Assembly (NCBI RefSeq): GCF_012396605.1
Contig: NZ_JAAXPW010000004.1
Coordinates: 1-64,000, forward strand
Length of the DNA: 64,000 bases
Reading direction: 5' to 3'
Origin: Ureibacillus thermosphaericus
GTDB taxonomy: Bacteria; Bacillota; Bacilli; Bacillales_A; Planococcaceae
The position numbers were made by a program, and so were the translations under genes. Under the pieces are notes generated by a model, which was given only the letters and a program-made list of their open reading frames with translations, was not told the origin of the DNA and ran no database searches. This document shows positions 17,710 through 25,992 of this stretch, one piece after another. Position 1 is the stretch's first letter. Each line of letters begins with the position of its first letter.

Positions 17710-19629
17710 ATGAAGTGGATTTCAACCGTCTCCAAAAAACGGTTGCGGATTGTAATGTACGGCTTTATTCTTTTTGTGATAGCCGCCATCGTCCGACTGT
17801 TTATTGTTCAAATTATTCAGCATGACAAGTTGACAGAACTGGCAAAGGAAAACTGGGATCGAGAAATTCCATTTGCTTCAGAAAGAGGAGAAATAGTCGA
17901 TCGTAACGGTGAAGTCATTGTAACAAATAAATTAGCGCCGACCTTGTATTTTATGCCTGCACAAAATGATAATATTGAACAAGCTGCCAAACAAATTGCT
18001 TCTGTCTTAAAAGTTGATGAAAAAAAGTTGTATGAAAAAATGAATTCAAAATCGTACTTAGTAAAGCTTGCACCAGAAGCAAAAAACATTACTTATGAAC
18101 AAGCTGTTGAACTTCAAGGGTTAAAAATTGATGGTCTATATACAGGTGTCGATTATGTTCGACATTACCCTTATGGGAATTTATTATCCCGTTTTATTGG
18201 ATTCACTGGCTATGATACGCAAGGCTTAGCAGGCATTGAATATCAATATGACAAATACCTCACATCAAAAGATGCGGCAATTCGTTTGTTTACGGATGCA
18301 AAAGGAAATACTTTACCACACGTAGATGATGAGTGGCGAGAAGGGCATCAAGGAGCAACTGTACAACTAACAATTGATTTAGAAGTTCAGCAAGTGGTTG
18401 AAAGAGAATTGTCGCAAGCGATGAAAAAATATAATGCAGAACAAGCCTTAGCAATCGCCATGAATCCAAATACGGGAGAAATTTTAGCCCTTGCTTCTTA
18501 TCCTACATACGATCCAAGTAACTTTGAAAAAGTGAAACCTGAAATTTATAACCGCAACTTGCCGGTTTGGATGACCTTTGAGCCAGGATCAACATTTAAA
18601 ATTATTACACTAGCCGCTGCCATTGAAGAAGGGAAAGTGGATATAGAAAAAGAGAATTTTTATGATAAGGGGTATACAATTGTAGAAGATTCAAGACTTC
18701 GCTGTTGGAAGCGCGAGGGACATGGACAACAAACATTTTTACAAGTAGTAGAAAACTCTTGCAACCCGGGGTTTATTGAACTTGGGCAGCGAGTAGGTCC
18801 AGATAAGTTATTGCAGTACATTAAAAACTTTGGTTTTGGTGAACCGACTGGATCAAACATTGCCGGAGAAGCGAGCGGCATATTATTCTCAAAAGAAGCT
18901 TTTGGACCTGTTGAGCATGCAACAACGTCTTTCGGGCAAGGAATTGCTGTAACGCCTATTCAACAAGTTCAAGCTGTTTCTGCAGCCATTAATGGAGGGA
19001 AACTATATAAGCCATATGTCGTTTCAAAAATTGTTGATTCAGAAACGGGAAAAATCATTCTTGAAAATCAACCGGAATTAAAACGTACGGTTATCAGTGA
19101 ACAAACATCCGAAAAGGTAAGGTATGCGTTAGAATCTGTTGTTGCAAATGGCTCTGGGCGAAACGCATATCGTGATGGACTGCGTATTGGTGGGAAGACA
19201 GGAACTGCTCAAAAAGTAGAAAATGGTCGTTATAAGGTTGGGGATTATATTGTTTCTTTCATCGGCTTTGCGCCGAGTAATAATCCTCAAGTCGTTGTAT
19301 ATGTTGCGATTGATAGTCCGAAAAGTTCAGTCGTTTTTGGTAGTACCATTGCAGCACCTATCGTCGGGCAGATTATAGAAGACATTGCGCCAATCATCGG
19401 TTTGGAAGTTAATCGGGAAGGGCAATTGGAAAAGCAGTATCGTTGGGGAGATCCAATGACAGAACGGGTACCAAACTTAGTTGGAATGAAAGTGGATGAA
19501 ATCATGAAGCTTCAATACCCATTCCATATTGAAATGCATGGAACAGGAAAAGTTGTAAAAAGTCAATTACCTGAACCTGATAATATTATTGAAGTGGATG
19601 GAACGATTCATTTATATTTAGGAGATTAA
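17710..19629 (+). CDS. spoVD: Stage V sporulation protein D, spore cortex transpeptidase
   Basis: 639 residues. An N-terminal transmembrane helix (about 13-35), a dimerisation domain, a transpeptidase domain with S294-T-F-K297, S350-C-N352 and K496-T-G498, and one C-terminal PASTA domain. SpoVD makes cortex peptidoglycan with SpoVE. The Cys pair C332 and C351 sits at the positions reported as the redox-switch disulfide of B. subtilis SpoVD, with C351 inside the SxN motif. A single PASTA domain and these cysteines separate it from PBP2B. A sigma-E-like promoter precedes it. No murE follows, unlike B. subtilis. Confidence 0.94.
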   Translation: MKWISTVSKKRLRIVMYGFILFVIAAIVRLFIVQIIQHDKLTELAKENWDREIPFASERGEIVDRNGEVIVTNKLAPTLYFMPAQNDNIEQAAKQIASVLKVDEKKLYEKMNSKSYLVKLAPEAKNITYEQAVELQGLKIDGLYTGVDYVRHYPYGNLLSRFIGFTGYDTQGLAGIEYQYDKYLTSKDAAIRLFTDAKGNTLPHVDDEWREGHQGATVQLTIDLEVQQVVERELSQAMKKYNAEQALAIAMNPNTGEILALASYPTYDPSNFEKVKPEIYNRNLPVWMTFEPGSTFKIITLAAAIEEGKVDIEKENFYDKGYTIVEDSRLRCWKREGHGQQTFLQVVENSCNPGFIELGQRVGPDKLLQYIKNFGFGEPTGSNIAGEASGILFSKEAFGPVEHATTSFGQGIAVTPIQQVQAVSAAINGGKLYKPYVVSKIVDSETGKIILENQPELKRTVISEQTSEKVRYALESVVANGSGRNAYRDGLRIGGKTGTAQKVENGRYKVGDYIVSFIGFAPSNNPQVVVYVAIDSPKSSVVFGSTIAAPIVGQIIEDIAPIIGLEVNREGQLEKQYRWGDPMTERVPNLVGMKVDEIMKLQYPFHIEMHGTGKVVKSQLPEPDNIIEVDGTIHLYLGD

Positions 19630-19648
19630 ATAGAATTGAATTTTACTG

Positions 19649-19681
19649 CTCCTGCGGCAAGGAAGCTTTTCCCCGCGGGAG
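19649..19681. repeat. GC-rich hairpin in the spoVD-mraY gap
   Basis: CTCCTGCGG (19649-19657) pairs with CCGCGGGAG (19673-19681) with one G-T wobble, around a 15-nt loop. It is much more GC-rich than its surroundings and has no T run, so it is not a terminator. It resembles a short interspersed repeat and sits where murE lies in other Bacillales. Confidence 0.5.
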
Positions 19682-19788
19682 TTCATCAATAACAAGAGGG
19701 AGTTTCCTTATTTTGTTAATAGTACCATGCTTCCATCTATGATATTGTAGAAATCGATTCAGAATGAAGTTTTTGAGGGAGATCTAAC

Positions 19789-20763
19789 ATGTCTATTGAA
19801 ATAACAATAACTATTTTAGCAGTATCCTTTCTTATTTCAGTAATATTGGGGCCGTTGATAATACCAATACTTCGACGGTTGAAGTTTGGTCAAAGTATTA
19901 GAACTGAAGGTCCCAAATCTCATATGAAAAAAGCCGGAACGCCAACGATGGGTGGAGTGATTTTCTTAATTTCCATTGTTACAACTACAATCGTTGTTGG
20001 AAAAATGCTTCAATTATTTACTACCCAATCCGTTGTTATGTTATTAGTTTTGGCAGGATTTGGTGTCATCGGATTACTAGATGATGGCATTAAAATTGTT
20101 TTTAAAAGAAATTTAGGTTTGACTTCATTGCAAAAATTAGTCGGTCAAATCATTATTTCAATTTTAGCCTTTTTACTATTAAGGCTAGGTACATTTGATA
20201 CTTCCATCAGCATTCCTTTTACCGAATGGTCGGTTGATTTAGGAATACTTTACGTGGCCTTCTTAATTTTTTGGCTCGTTGGTTTTTCCAATGCTGTCAA
20301 TTTAACAGATGGTTTAGATGGATTGGTGGCTGGCACAGCATCAATCGCCTTTAGTGCCTTTGGCGTCATCGCACTATTTAATGGGCAGACGGATGTGGCA
20401 TTATTTACTTTTGCAGTAACAGGAGCTTTGCTAGGATTTTTAATTTTCAATGCGAATCCTGCAAAGGTATTTATGGGAGATACGGGTTCTCTCGCTCTTG
20501 GAGGAGCTCTAGGACTCGTATCTGTCATTGTAAAGGAAGAGTTATTGCTATTACTTATTGGGCTAGTTTTTGTAATTGAAACATTATCTGTTATCCTACA
20601 AGTAGTAAGTTTTAAAGCGAGAGGAAAACGCATATTTAAAATGGCCCCTATCCATCACCATTTTGAATTGTCTGGATGGTCGGAGCGAAAAGTTGTTGCT
20701 GTATTCTGGTCAACGGCATTACTAGTAGCAATGATTGCTGTGATAGCGGAGGCATATTTATGA
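19789..20763 (+). CDS. mraY: Phospho-N-acetylmuramoyl-pentapeptide-transferase
   Basis: 324 residues, ten transmembrane helices. MraY moves phospho-MurNAc-pentapeptide onto undecaprenyl phosphate, forming lipid I. Conserved cytoplasmic loops are present: AGTPTMGG (about 49-56), LDDGIK (the metal-binding Asp pair), NLTDGLDGL, and HHHFELSGW near the C-terminus. The ATG follows a GAGGGAG-type site. Its stop overlaps the murD start by 4 nt. Confidence 0.97.
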   Translation: MSIEITITILAVSFLISVILGPLIIPILRRLKFGQSIRTEGPKSHMKKAGTPTMGGVIFLISIVTTTIVVGKMLQLFTTQSVVMLLVLAGFGVIGLLDDGIKIVFKRNLGLTSLQKLVGQIIISILAFLLLRLGTFDTSISIPFTEWSVDLGILYVAFLIFWLVGFSNAVNLTDGLDGLVAGTASIAFSAFGVIALFNGQTDVALFTFAVTGALLGFLIFNANPAKVFMGDTGSLALGGALGLVSVIVKEELLLLLIGLVFVIETLSVILQVVSFKARGKRIFKMAPIHHHFELSGWSERKVVAVFWSTALLVAMIAVIAEAYL

Positions 20764-22112
20764 TTCATACAACAAAATTTCAACATAAAAAAGTTTTAGT
20801 ATTAGGTTTAGCAAAAAGCGGTGTAGCAGCTTCAATGCTTCTACATAAACTTGGGGCATTTGTAACAGTTAATGATGCGAAGCCATTCGAAGAAAATCCC
20901 GATGCTCAAAATCTATTGAAAATGGGAATTACAGTAATATGTGGAAGACATCCAGAAGATTTGTTAGATGAAGGTTTCGAACTTGTTGTAAAAAATCCTG
21001 GCATTCCTTATACGAATTCAATTGTCAAAGATGCTTTGAAAAAGAATATACCTGTCATTACTGAAATTGAATTAGCATATCTAGTAAGCGAAGCACCAAT
21101 GATTGGTATTACAGGAACAAACGGCAAAACGACGACGACGACATTAATTTTTGAAATGTTAAAAGCGGGGAATCGCAAGCCGAAAATTGCTGGAAATATT
21201 GGGACTGTAGCATGCGGTGTTGCTGAAAATGCCAGCATTGATGAAGTAATTGTAACGGAATTATCATCTTTTCAATTAATGGGGATTGAACAATTTAAGC
21301 CCAAAATTGCAGTGTTAACAAATTTATATGATGCACATTTAGACTATCATGGAACTTTTGAGGAATATGCAAAAGCGAAATTTGGTATTACCAAAAATCA
21401 AACAGAAGAAGATTATTTAATCTTCAACAAAGATCAAGATGTGGTTGCAGATTGGGCAAGTAAATCCAATGCAACAAAAATTCCATTCAGCATAAAAGGT
21501 CGCATGAAAGAAGGAATTAGTGCTGATGATTCAATGATTTACTGGGAAGGAGAACCGTTTATCCATCGAGAATTGATTGCCTTACCCGGTAAACACAATT
21601 TGCAAAATATATTAGCAGCTATTGCTGCTTGCAACATTTATGGATGCGACAAATCAGCGATGGAAGAAGTGTTAAAAAACTTTTCTGGTGTTCGCCATCG
21701 TACTCAATTTGTACGTGAATGGAAAGGTCGAAAAATTTATAACGATTCCAAGGCGACGAATTGCTTAGCAACAAAAGTAGCTTTAGAAGCATTTCATCAG
21801 CCGATTGTATTAATTGCTGGTGGACTTGATCGAGGACATTCCTTTGAGGAATTACGTGAAGCAATGAAGAATGTAAAAGCTGTAGTAGCTTTGGGAGAAA
21901 CGAAACACCGATTTATCGAATTTGCAAAATCTTGTAATGTTAAGAAATGGGACATTGCTACAAATATCGAGGAAGCTGTTGAAAAGGCTGCGCAACTATC
22001 TGAGAATGGCGACGTTATATTATTGTCCCCAGCTTGCGCTAGTTGGGATCAATATAAAAGCTTTGAAGTGCGGGGAGATTTATTTATCGAGGCGGCAATG
22101 AAACTTTCTTAA
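20760..22112 (+). CDS. murD: UDP-N-acetylmuramoyl-L-alanine--D-glutamate ligase
   Basis: 450 residues. MurD adds D-Glu to UDP-MurNAc-L-Ala using ATP. The N-terminal UDP-binding fold opens VLVLGLAKSG, the ATP loop GTNGKTTT is at 119-126, and the C-terminal domain carries GGLDRGHSFEEL and LSPACASWDQYKSFEVRG. The start is ATG 20760 overlapping the mraY stop, preceded by AGCGGAGG; longer in-frame starts inside mraY lack a site. Confidence 0.97.
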   Translation: MIHTTKFQHKKVLVLGLAKSGVAASMLLHKLGAFVTVNDAKPFEENPDAQNLLKMGITVICGRHPEDLLDEGFELVVKNPGIPYTNSIVKDALKKNIPVITEIELAYLVSEAPMIGITGTNGKTTTTTLIFEMLKAGNRKPKIAGNIGTVACGVAENASIDEVIVTELSSFQLMGIEQFKPKIAVLTNLYDAHLDYHGTFEEYAKAKFGITKNQTEEDYLIFNKDQDVVADWASKSNATKIPFSIKGRMKEGISADDSMIYWEGEPFIHRELIALPGKHNLQNILAAIAACNIYGCDKSAMEEVLKNFSGVRHRTQFVREWKGRKIYNDSKATNCLATKVALEAFHQPIVLIAGGLDRGHSFEELREAMKNVKAVVALGETKHRFIEFAKSCNVKKWDIATNIEEAVEKAAQLSENGDVILLSPACASWDQYKSFEVRGDLFIEAAMKLS

Positions 22113-22152
22113 AAAGCCAACTTGATTTTGAAGCAAAAATTATTAGGAAAGG

Positions 22153-23241
22153 ATGCCATCACTGAAATTTACGTATAAAAGGCTATTTATCATTTCGGCA
22201 TTCATACTTTCGATTATTGGTGTGATTTTCATTTATTCGGCAGGTACATATTGGAGTGCGATTCACTATGAAGGTGAAATTCCTTTTTACATTAAACAAT
22301 CCATTTATCTTATATTGGCATTAATTGTCTTCAACATTGTTTCGAATATGCCGATATTTCACAATGAAAAAACATGGATTAGCTTATATATATTTTCTCT
22401 CGTACTCCTTGTTCTTGTCTTAATTCCAGGAATTGGTCTTGAGCGGAATGGATCACAAAGCTGGATCGGAATTGGTCCATTGACAGTTCAACCTGCCGAA
22501 TTAGTAAAAATTACGACATTAATGTATTTAAGTTTTCTATTAAGCAAAGTGCCAAACGGCGAACGGGTTGTCCGACTCCAGCACTTCCTCATTATCCTGA
22601 TCCCAAGTGCTTTAATCATGTTACAACCCGATTTCGGATCTGTGTTTATTTTAATTGTATCCTCTTTTATATTGCTCTTCATTGCAAGATATCCAATAAA
22701 ACTGTATGTTGCATTTATCTTGCTTGGGGTTGCCGGATTAATCGGGCTAATTGCTACGGCTCCTTATCGCTTGAAACGAATTGAGGCTTTCATTGATCCA
22801 TGGCAAGATCCATTAGGAAGCGGTTTCCAAGCGGTACAGTCTTTGCTAGCCATTGGACCTGCTGGGTTACTCGGGCATGGATTTCAACAAAGTAGACAAA
22901 AATTTTTATATTTGCCAGAGCCGCAAAATGATTTTATTTTTTCAATTATTTTAGAGGAAATCGGTTTTTTGGGCGGTTGTTTAATCATTGGACTGTTCTG
23001 TTTATTTATCTATTCCGGAATAGGATTAGCTCTGCAAGCAACTAGAAGCTTTGATTTTTTCGCCATTAGTTCCCTTGTAGCAATGATTGGTTTTCAAGCA
23101 GCGTTAAATATTGGTGTTGTAATCGGGCTGATTCCTGTAACTGGTGTGACATTACCATTTATTAGTTATGGCGGTACTTCGTTAATGATTATTTGGTTTA
23201 TTGTTGGCGTCATCGTTTCAATATCCAATCGAACCGTATAA
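22153..23241 (+). CDS. spoVE: SEDS-family glycosyltransferase SpoVE/FtsW
   Basis: 362 residues, about ten transmembrane helices. SEDS proteins polymerise lipid II and partner with class B PBPs. Family segments include NGSQSWIGIGPLTVQPAE, QPDFGSV, the long outer loop with PEPQNDFIFSIILEE, and ISYGGTSLM near the end. Place after murD and spoVD points to SpoVE (cortex synthesis); FtsW cannot be excluded by sequence. The ATG 22153 directly abuts AGGAAAGG, an unusually short spacing; the in-frame CTG at 22162 has ideal spacing and could be used instead. Next comes divIB; murG and murB are missing. Confidence 0.88.
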   Translation: MPSLKFTYKRLFIISAFILSIIGVIFIYSAGTYWSAIHYEGEIPFYIKQSIYLILALIVFNIVSNMPIFHNEKTWISLYIFSLVLLVLVLIPGIGLERNGSQSWIGIGPLTVQPAELVKITTLMYLSFLLSKVPNGERVVRLQHFLIILIPSALIMLQPDFGSVFILIVSSFILLFIARYPIKLYVAFILLGVAGLIGLIATAPYRLKRIEAFIDPWQDPLGSGFQAVQSLLAIGPAGLLGHGFQQSRQKFLYLPEPQNDFIFSIILEEIGFLGGCLIIGLFCLFIYSGIGLALQATRSFDFFAISSLVAMIGFQAALNIGVVIGLIPVTGVTLPFISYGGTSLMIIWFIVGVIVSISNRTV

Positions 23242-23261
23242 ATTGGAAAGGAGGAGTAAAA

Positions 23262-24089
23262 ATGGACAAAGTCATTGATATAGAAGAACGCATACCAACT
23301 TTGAAGAAAAAAAGAAGAAGAAGAACAAACATAAAGTTTGCTGTCATCATATCACTATTTGTCGCGACGTTATTTTTACTCCTTTATTTCCAATCTCCTT
23401 ATAGTAATATACAAAAAATTTCGGTCCATGGAGCGGACTTGGCAAAAGAAGAATATTATTTAAAAAAGTCTGGACTTGAAATCGGCCATTCAATGTGGGG
23501 GTTTAAAACTTCAAACGTTGAAGAAAGTTTACAAGACGAATGGGTCAAACATGTAGTTGTGAAGCGAAAATTGCTTACAACAGTAGAAATTGAAATAGAA
23601 GAATTTCGAAAAGTAGCCTACATCTTTGAAAATAATCATTTTTACCCGATATTGGAAAATGGGGTTGTTTATAAAAAATCAGAAGAATTTCCTCCAATTG
23701 ATGCACCAATCTTTTTGCATTTCCATGATGAGGACTTAAGAAAATTAGTACTAAAAGAATTGGCAGAACTTGATGAAGAGGTGCTAACATTAATTTCACA
23801 AATTAATTTAACTTCTACAGAAACGGATCCATTTGCGATTACATTGTTTATGAACGATGGCTATGAAGTAAGGGCGGAAATTACTTCTCTAGCTGAAAAA
23901 CTTAATTATTATCCGGCAATCGTTGCTCAAATCGAAAGCACTGGAGAGTATGAAAAGGGAATTATCGATATTGAAGTTGGTTCTTATTACAAACCCTATT
24001 CAGAAGAATATAAGGTTTTGAATATAGGTACGCAAACCGATAGTGAGAAGGAAGAACAGGATGTGGAAAATGATGAATCCACTTCATAA
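23262..24089 (+). CDS. divIB: Cell division protein DivIB/FtsQ
   Basis: 275 residues from ATG 23262, preceded by GGAAAGGAGGAG. A basic N-terminus (KKKRRRRTN), one transmembrane helix (about 27-47), a POTRA domain (about 50-120, with the typical IQKISVHGAD) and a beta domain follow. The acidic tail (about 250-275) is likely flexible. It links FtsL/DivIC to the septal synthase. Its last 29 bases overlap the ylxW start. Confidence 0.93.
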   Translation: MDKVIDIEERIPTLKKKRRRRTNIKFAVIISLFVATLFLLLYFQSPYSNIQKISVHGADLAKEEYYLKKSGLEIGHSMWGFKTSNVEESLQDEWVKHVVVKRKLLTTVEIEIEEFRKVAYIFENNHFYPILENGVVYKKSEEFPPIDAPIFLHFHDEDLRKLVLKELAELDEEVLTLISQINLTSTETDPFAITLFMNDGYEVRAEITSLAEKLNYYPAIVAQIESTGEYEKGIIDIEVGSYYKPYSEEYKVLNIGTQTDSEKEEQDVENDESTS

Positions 24090-24783
24090 GAAAAAACAAA
24101 ATAAATTTAAGCGAAAACATTTTATCCTTCTATTCGTTAGTATCGTAACAGGTTTCATTATTGGCTATGCCTATAATTTGGCAAGAGACGATAAACAATT
24201 TGATTCGAATTATTTTGAACAGGAAGATATATACCGCACAGAGCTTATTGAGCAACAAGAGAGAAATAAAGAATTGATGGATGAGCTCAATGCATTAAAA
24301 GCTCAAATAAGAGAATATGAAAAGTCTTTTACTGAAAGTACAAATGACTATAAAGAATTAGCACAGGAAGCTGAAAAATTGAGGCTAATACTAGGCGAAT
24401 TGCCTGCTCATGGTGAAGGAATCAGAGTTACACTAAAAGACGGACATTACAACCCGAAATCGACAAATCCAAATGACTATATTGTTCATGAAAGTCATAT
24501 TTTTATGGTCATTAATGAATTAAAAATTTCCGGTGCTGAAGCAATTGCTATAAATGGACATCGATTGAAACCAAATTCTTATATTCATTGCAATGGTCCT
24601 GTGATTACGGTGGATGGAACACAATATCCTGCTCCTTTTGAAATTGAAGCAATCGGAAATTCAGAAACATTAATTTCTTCTTTAAAAATAGCAGGTGGAG
24701 TTTTTGATCAATTATTAAATGATTCAATTATCGTAACTATTCAAGCATTGGATAATATTGAAATGCCTTCAATAAATTCTTAA
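24061..24783 (+). CDS. ylxW: DUF881 family protein (YlxW)
   Basis: 240 residues from ATG 24061, with AAGGAAG 6 nt upstream, inside the end of divIB. A basic N-terminus and one transmembrane helix (about 20-38) are followed by a coiled coil (about 60-110) and a DUF881 domain with GEGIRVTLKDG and ISGAEAIAINGHRL. The function is unknown; in B. subtilis the genes ylxW-ylxX-sbp sit between divIB and ftsA as here. It is a homologue of the next gene. Confidence 0.88.
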   Translation: MWKMMNPLHKKKQNKFKRKHFILLFVSIVTGFIIGYAYNLARDDKQFDSNYFEQEDIYRTELIEQQERNKELMDELNALKAQIREYEKSFTESTNDYKELAQEAEKLRLILGELPAHGEGIRVTLKDGHYNPKSTNPNDYIVHESHIFMVINELKISGAEAIAINGHRLKPNSYIHCNGPVITVDGTQYPAPFEIEAIGNSETLISSLKIAGGVFDQLLNDSIIVTIQALDNIEMPSINS

Positions 24784-24797
24784 AAGGGGGCAGGCAG

Positions 24798-25514
24798 GTG
24801 GAAAATAAAGTAGTCATTCGAATCACGATTATTTCTTTTATTGTAGGGTTAATGATTGCTGTTCAATATAATACAATACAAAAACCTGAATCACGAGATA
24901 CTAGAGACATTTGGGAAATACGTCAAGAGCTATCAGAAGAAAAAAAAGTGCACTCTGAACTATTAAACGAAATTGTTTCATTAAAAAAAATTGCAGCAGA
25001 ATATGAAGATGCAAACATTGAAGAACAAGGAAAAGTATTACAATCAACTGTTGACAATTTAAAAAAGAGGGCAGGTCTGACAAAGGTGGTTGGTCCAGGA
25101 GTTCATTTAAATATTAGGCCTGCAGAAGAGTTGATTCTGAGCGGCTATAAAGTGGAACCAATATCCCCTGATCTTTTAATTAGACTTGTGAACGAAATAT
25201 ATCGTTATAACGGTCTTTATATTGAAATAGATGGACAGAGAATTGTCCATACTACTGCCATTCGGGATATTAATGGAAAAACGACAGTCAACAGTGTTCC
25301 AATAAGCAATTCAAATGTAGATATTTATATTATTACGGAAAACTTTGAACAAGCAGAAAAACTTCATAGCTATTTATATGCTTCGACTTTTCAAGATGAT
25401 TTTTATCTCGATAATTTGAAGTTGACAATACACCCAGCAAAAGAGGAGATTACGATTGATGCCTATGATGGGGATTTGACTAATACTTATTTGCTGAAAA
25501 GTGAAGGGGATTAG
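24798..25514 (+). CDS. ylxX: DUF881 family protein (YlxX)
   Basis: 238 residues. Same layout as YlxW: one N-terminal transmembrane helix (about 5-22), a coiled coil (about 38-90) and a DUF881 domain (GPGVHLNIRPAEE, then GLYIEIDGQRIVHTTAIRDI). The tandem pair looks like an old duplication. It begins with GTG 24798 behind AAAAGGGGG, 14 nt after YlxW, and is 3 nt before sbp. No function can be assigned beyond an envelope location. Confidence 0.88.
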   Translation: MENKVVIRITIISFIVGLMIAVQYNTIQKPESRDTRDIWEIRQELSEEKKVHSELLNEIVSLKKIAAEYEDANIEEQGKVLQSTVDNLKKRAGLTKVVGPGVHLNIRPAEELILSGYKVEPISPDLLIRLVNEIYRYNGLYIEIDGQRIVHTTAIRDINGKTTVNSVPISNSNVDIYIITENFEQAEKLHSYLYASTFQDDFYLDNLKLTIHPAKEEITIDAYDGDLTNTYLLKSEGD

Positions 25515-25517
25515 AAT

Positions 25518-25886
25518 ATGTGGTTACCATTTTTAGGATTAGTATTAGGATTAACTTTAGGTTTATTGACCGATATTCAAATTCCTTCAGTTTATGAAAA
25601 TTACTTATCAATAGCTGTACTTGCTGCGCTAGATACAATTGTTGGAGGAATTCGGGCAAATTTGCAACAAGTTTACGATGATAAGGTGTTTATCACAGGT
25701 TTTTTCTTTAATATCGCGTTAGCTATTGGACTAGCTTTTTTAGGTGTCCATTTGGGAGTAGACTTATATTTAGCAGCGGTATTTGCTTTTGGAGTCAGAC
25801 TTTTTCAAAATATTGCAATCATTCGACGAATTTTGATACAAAAGTGGGAAGACAGACATGTAAAAAAGGATGAAAAAACTGTATAA
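25518..25886 (+). CDS. sbp: Small basic protein Sbp (DUF1290)
   Basis: 122 residues, three or four hydrophobic helices and a basic C-terminal tail (KWEDRHVKKDEK). The DUF1290 core DTIVGGIRANLQQVYDDKVF is diagnostic. It is a conserved neighbour of ftsA in Bacillales with no proven function. It ends the run that began at mraY; a 106-bp gap with a possible promoter separates it from ftsA. Confidence 0.92.
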   Translation: MWLPFLGLVLGLTLGLLTDIQIPSVYENYLSIAVLAALDTIVGGIRANLQQVYDDKVFITGFFFNIALAIGLAFLGVHLGVDLYLAAVFAFGVRLFQNIAIIRRILIQKWEDRHVKKDEKTV

Positions 25887-25929
25887 TAGCAGTAGAATTT
25901 ATTATGTATTATGTTATACAAGAATTTAC

Positions 25930-25959
25930 TTAGACATATATAGTATTTTAAAATAAAAT
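25930..25959 (+). promoter_or_regulatory. Putative promoter of ftsA-ftsZ
   Basis: TTAGAC (25930-25935), 18 bp, TAAAAT (25954-25959), 34 bp before the ftsA ATG. B. subtilis ftsAZ also has its own promoters here. The match is moderate. Confidence 0.4.
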
Positions 25960-25992
25960 GAGTGTAGTAGCATTCGAAGGAGGTGCGGTGAG

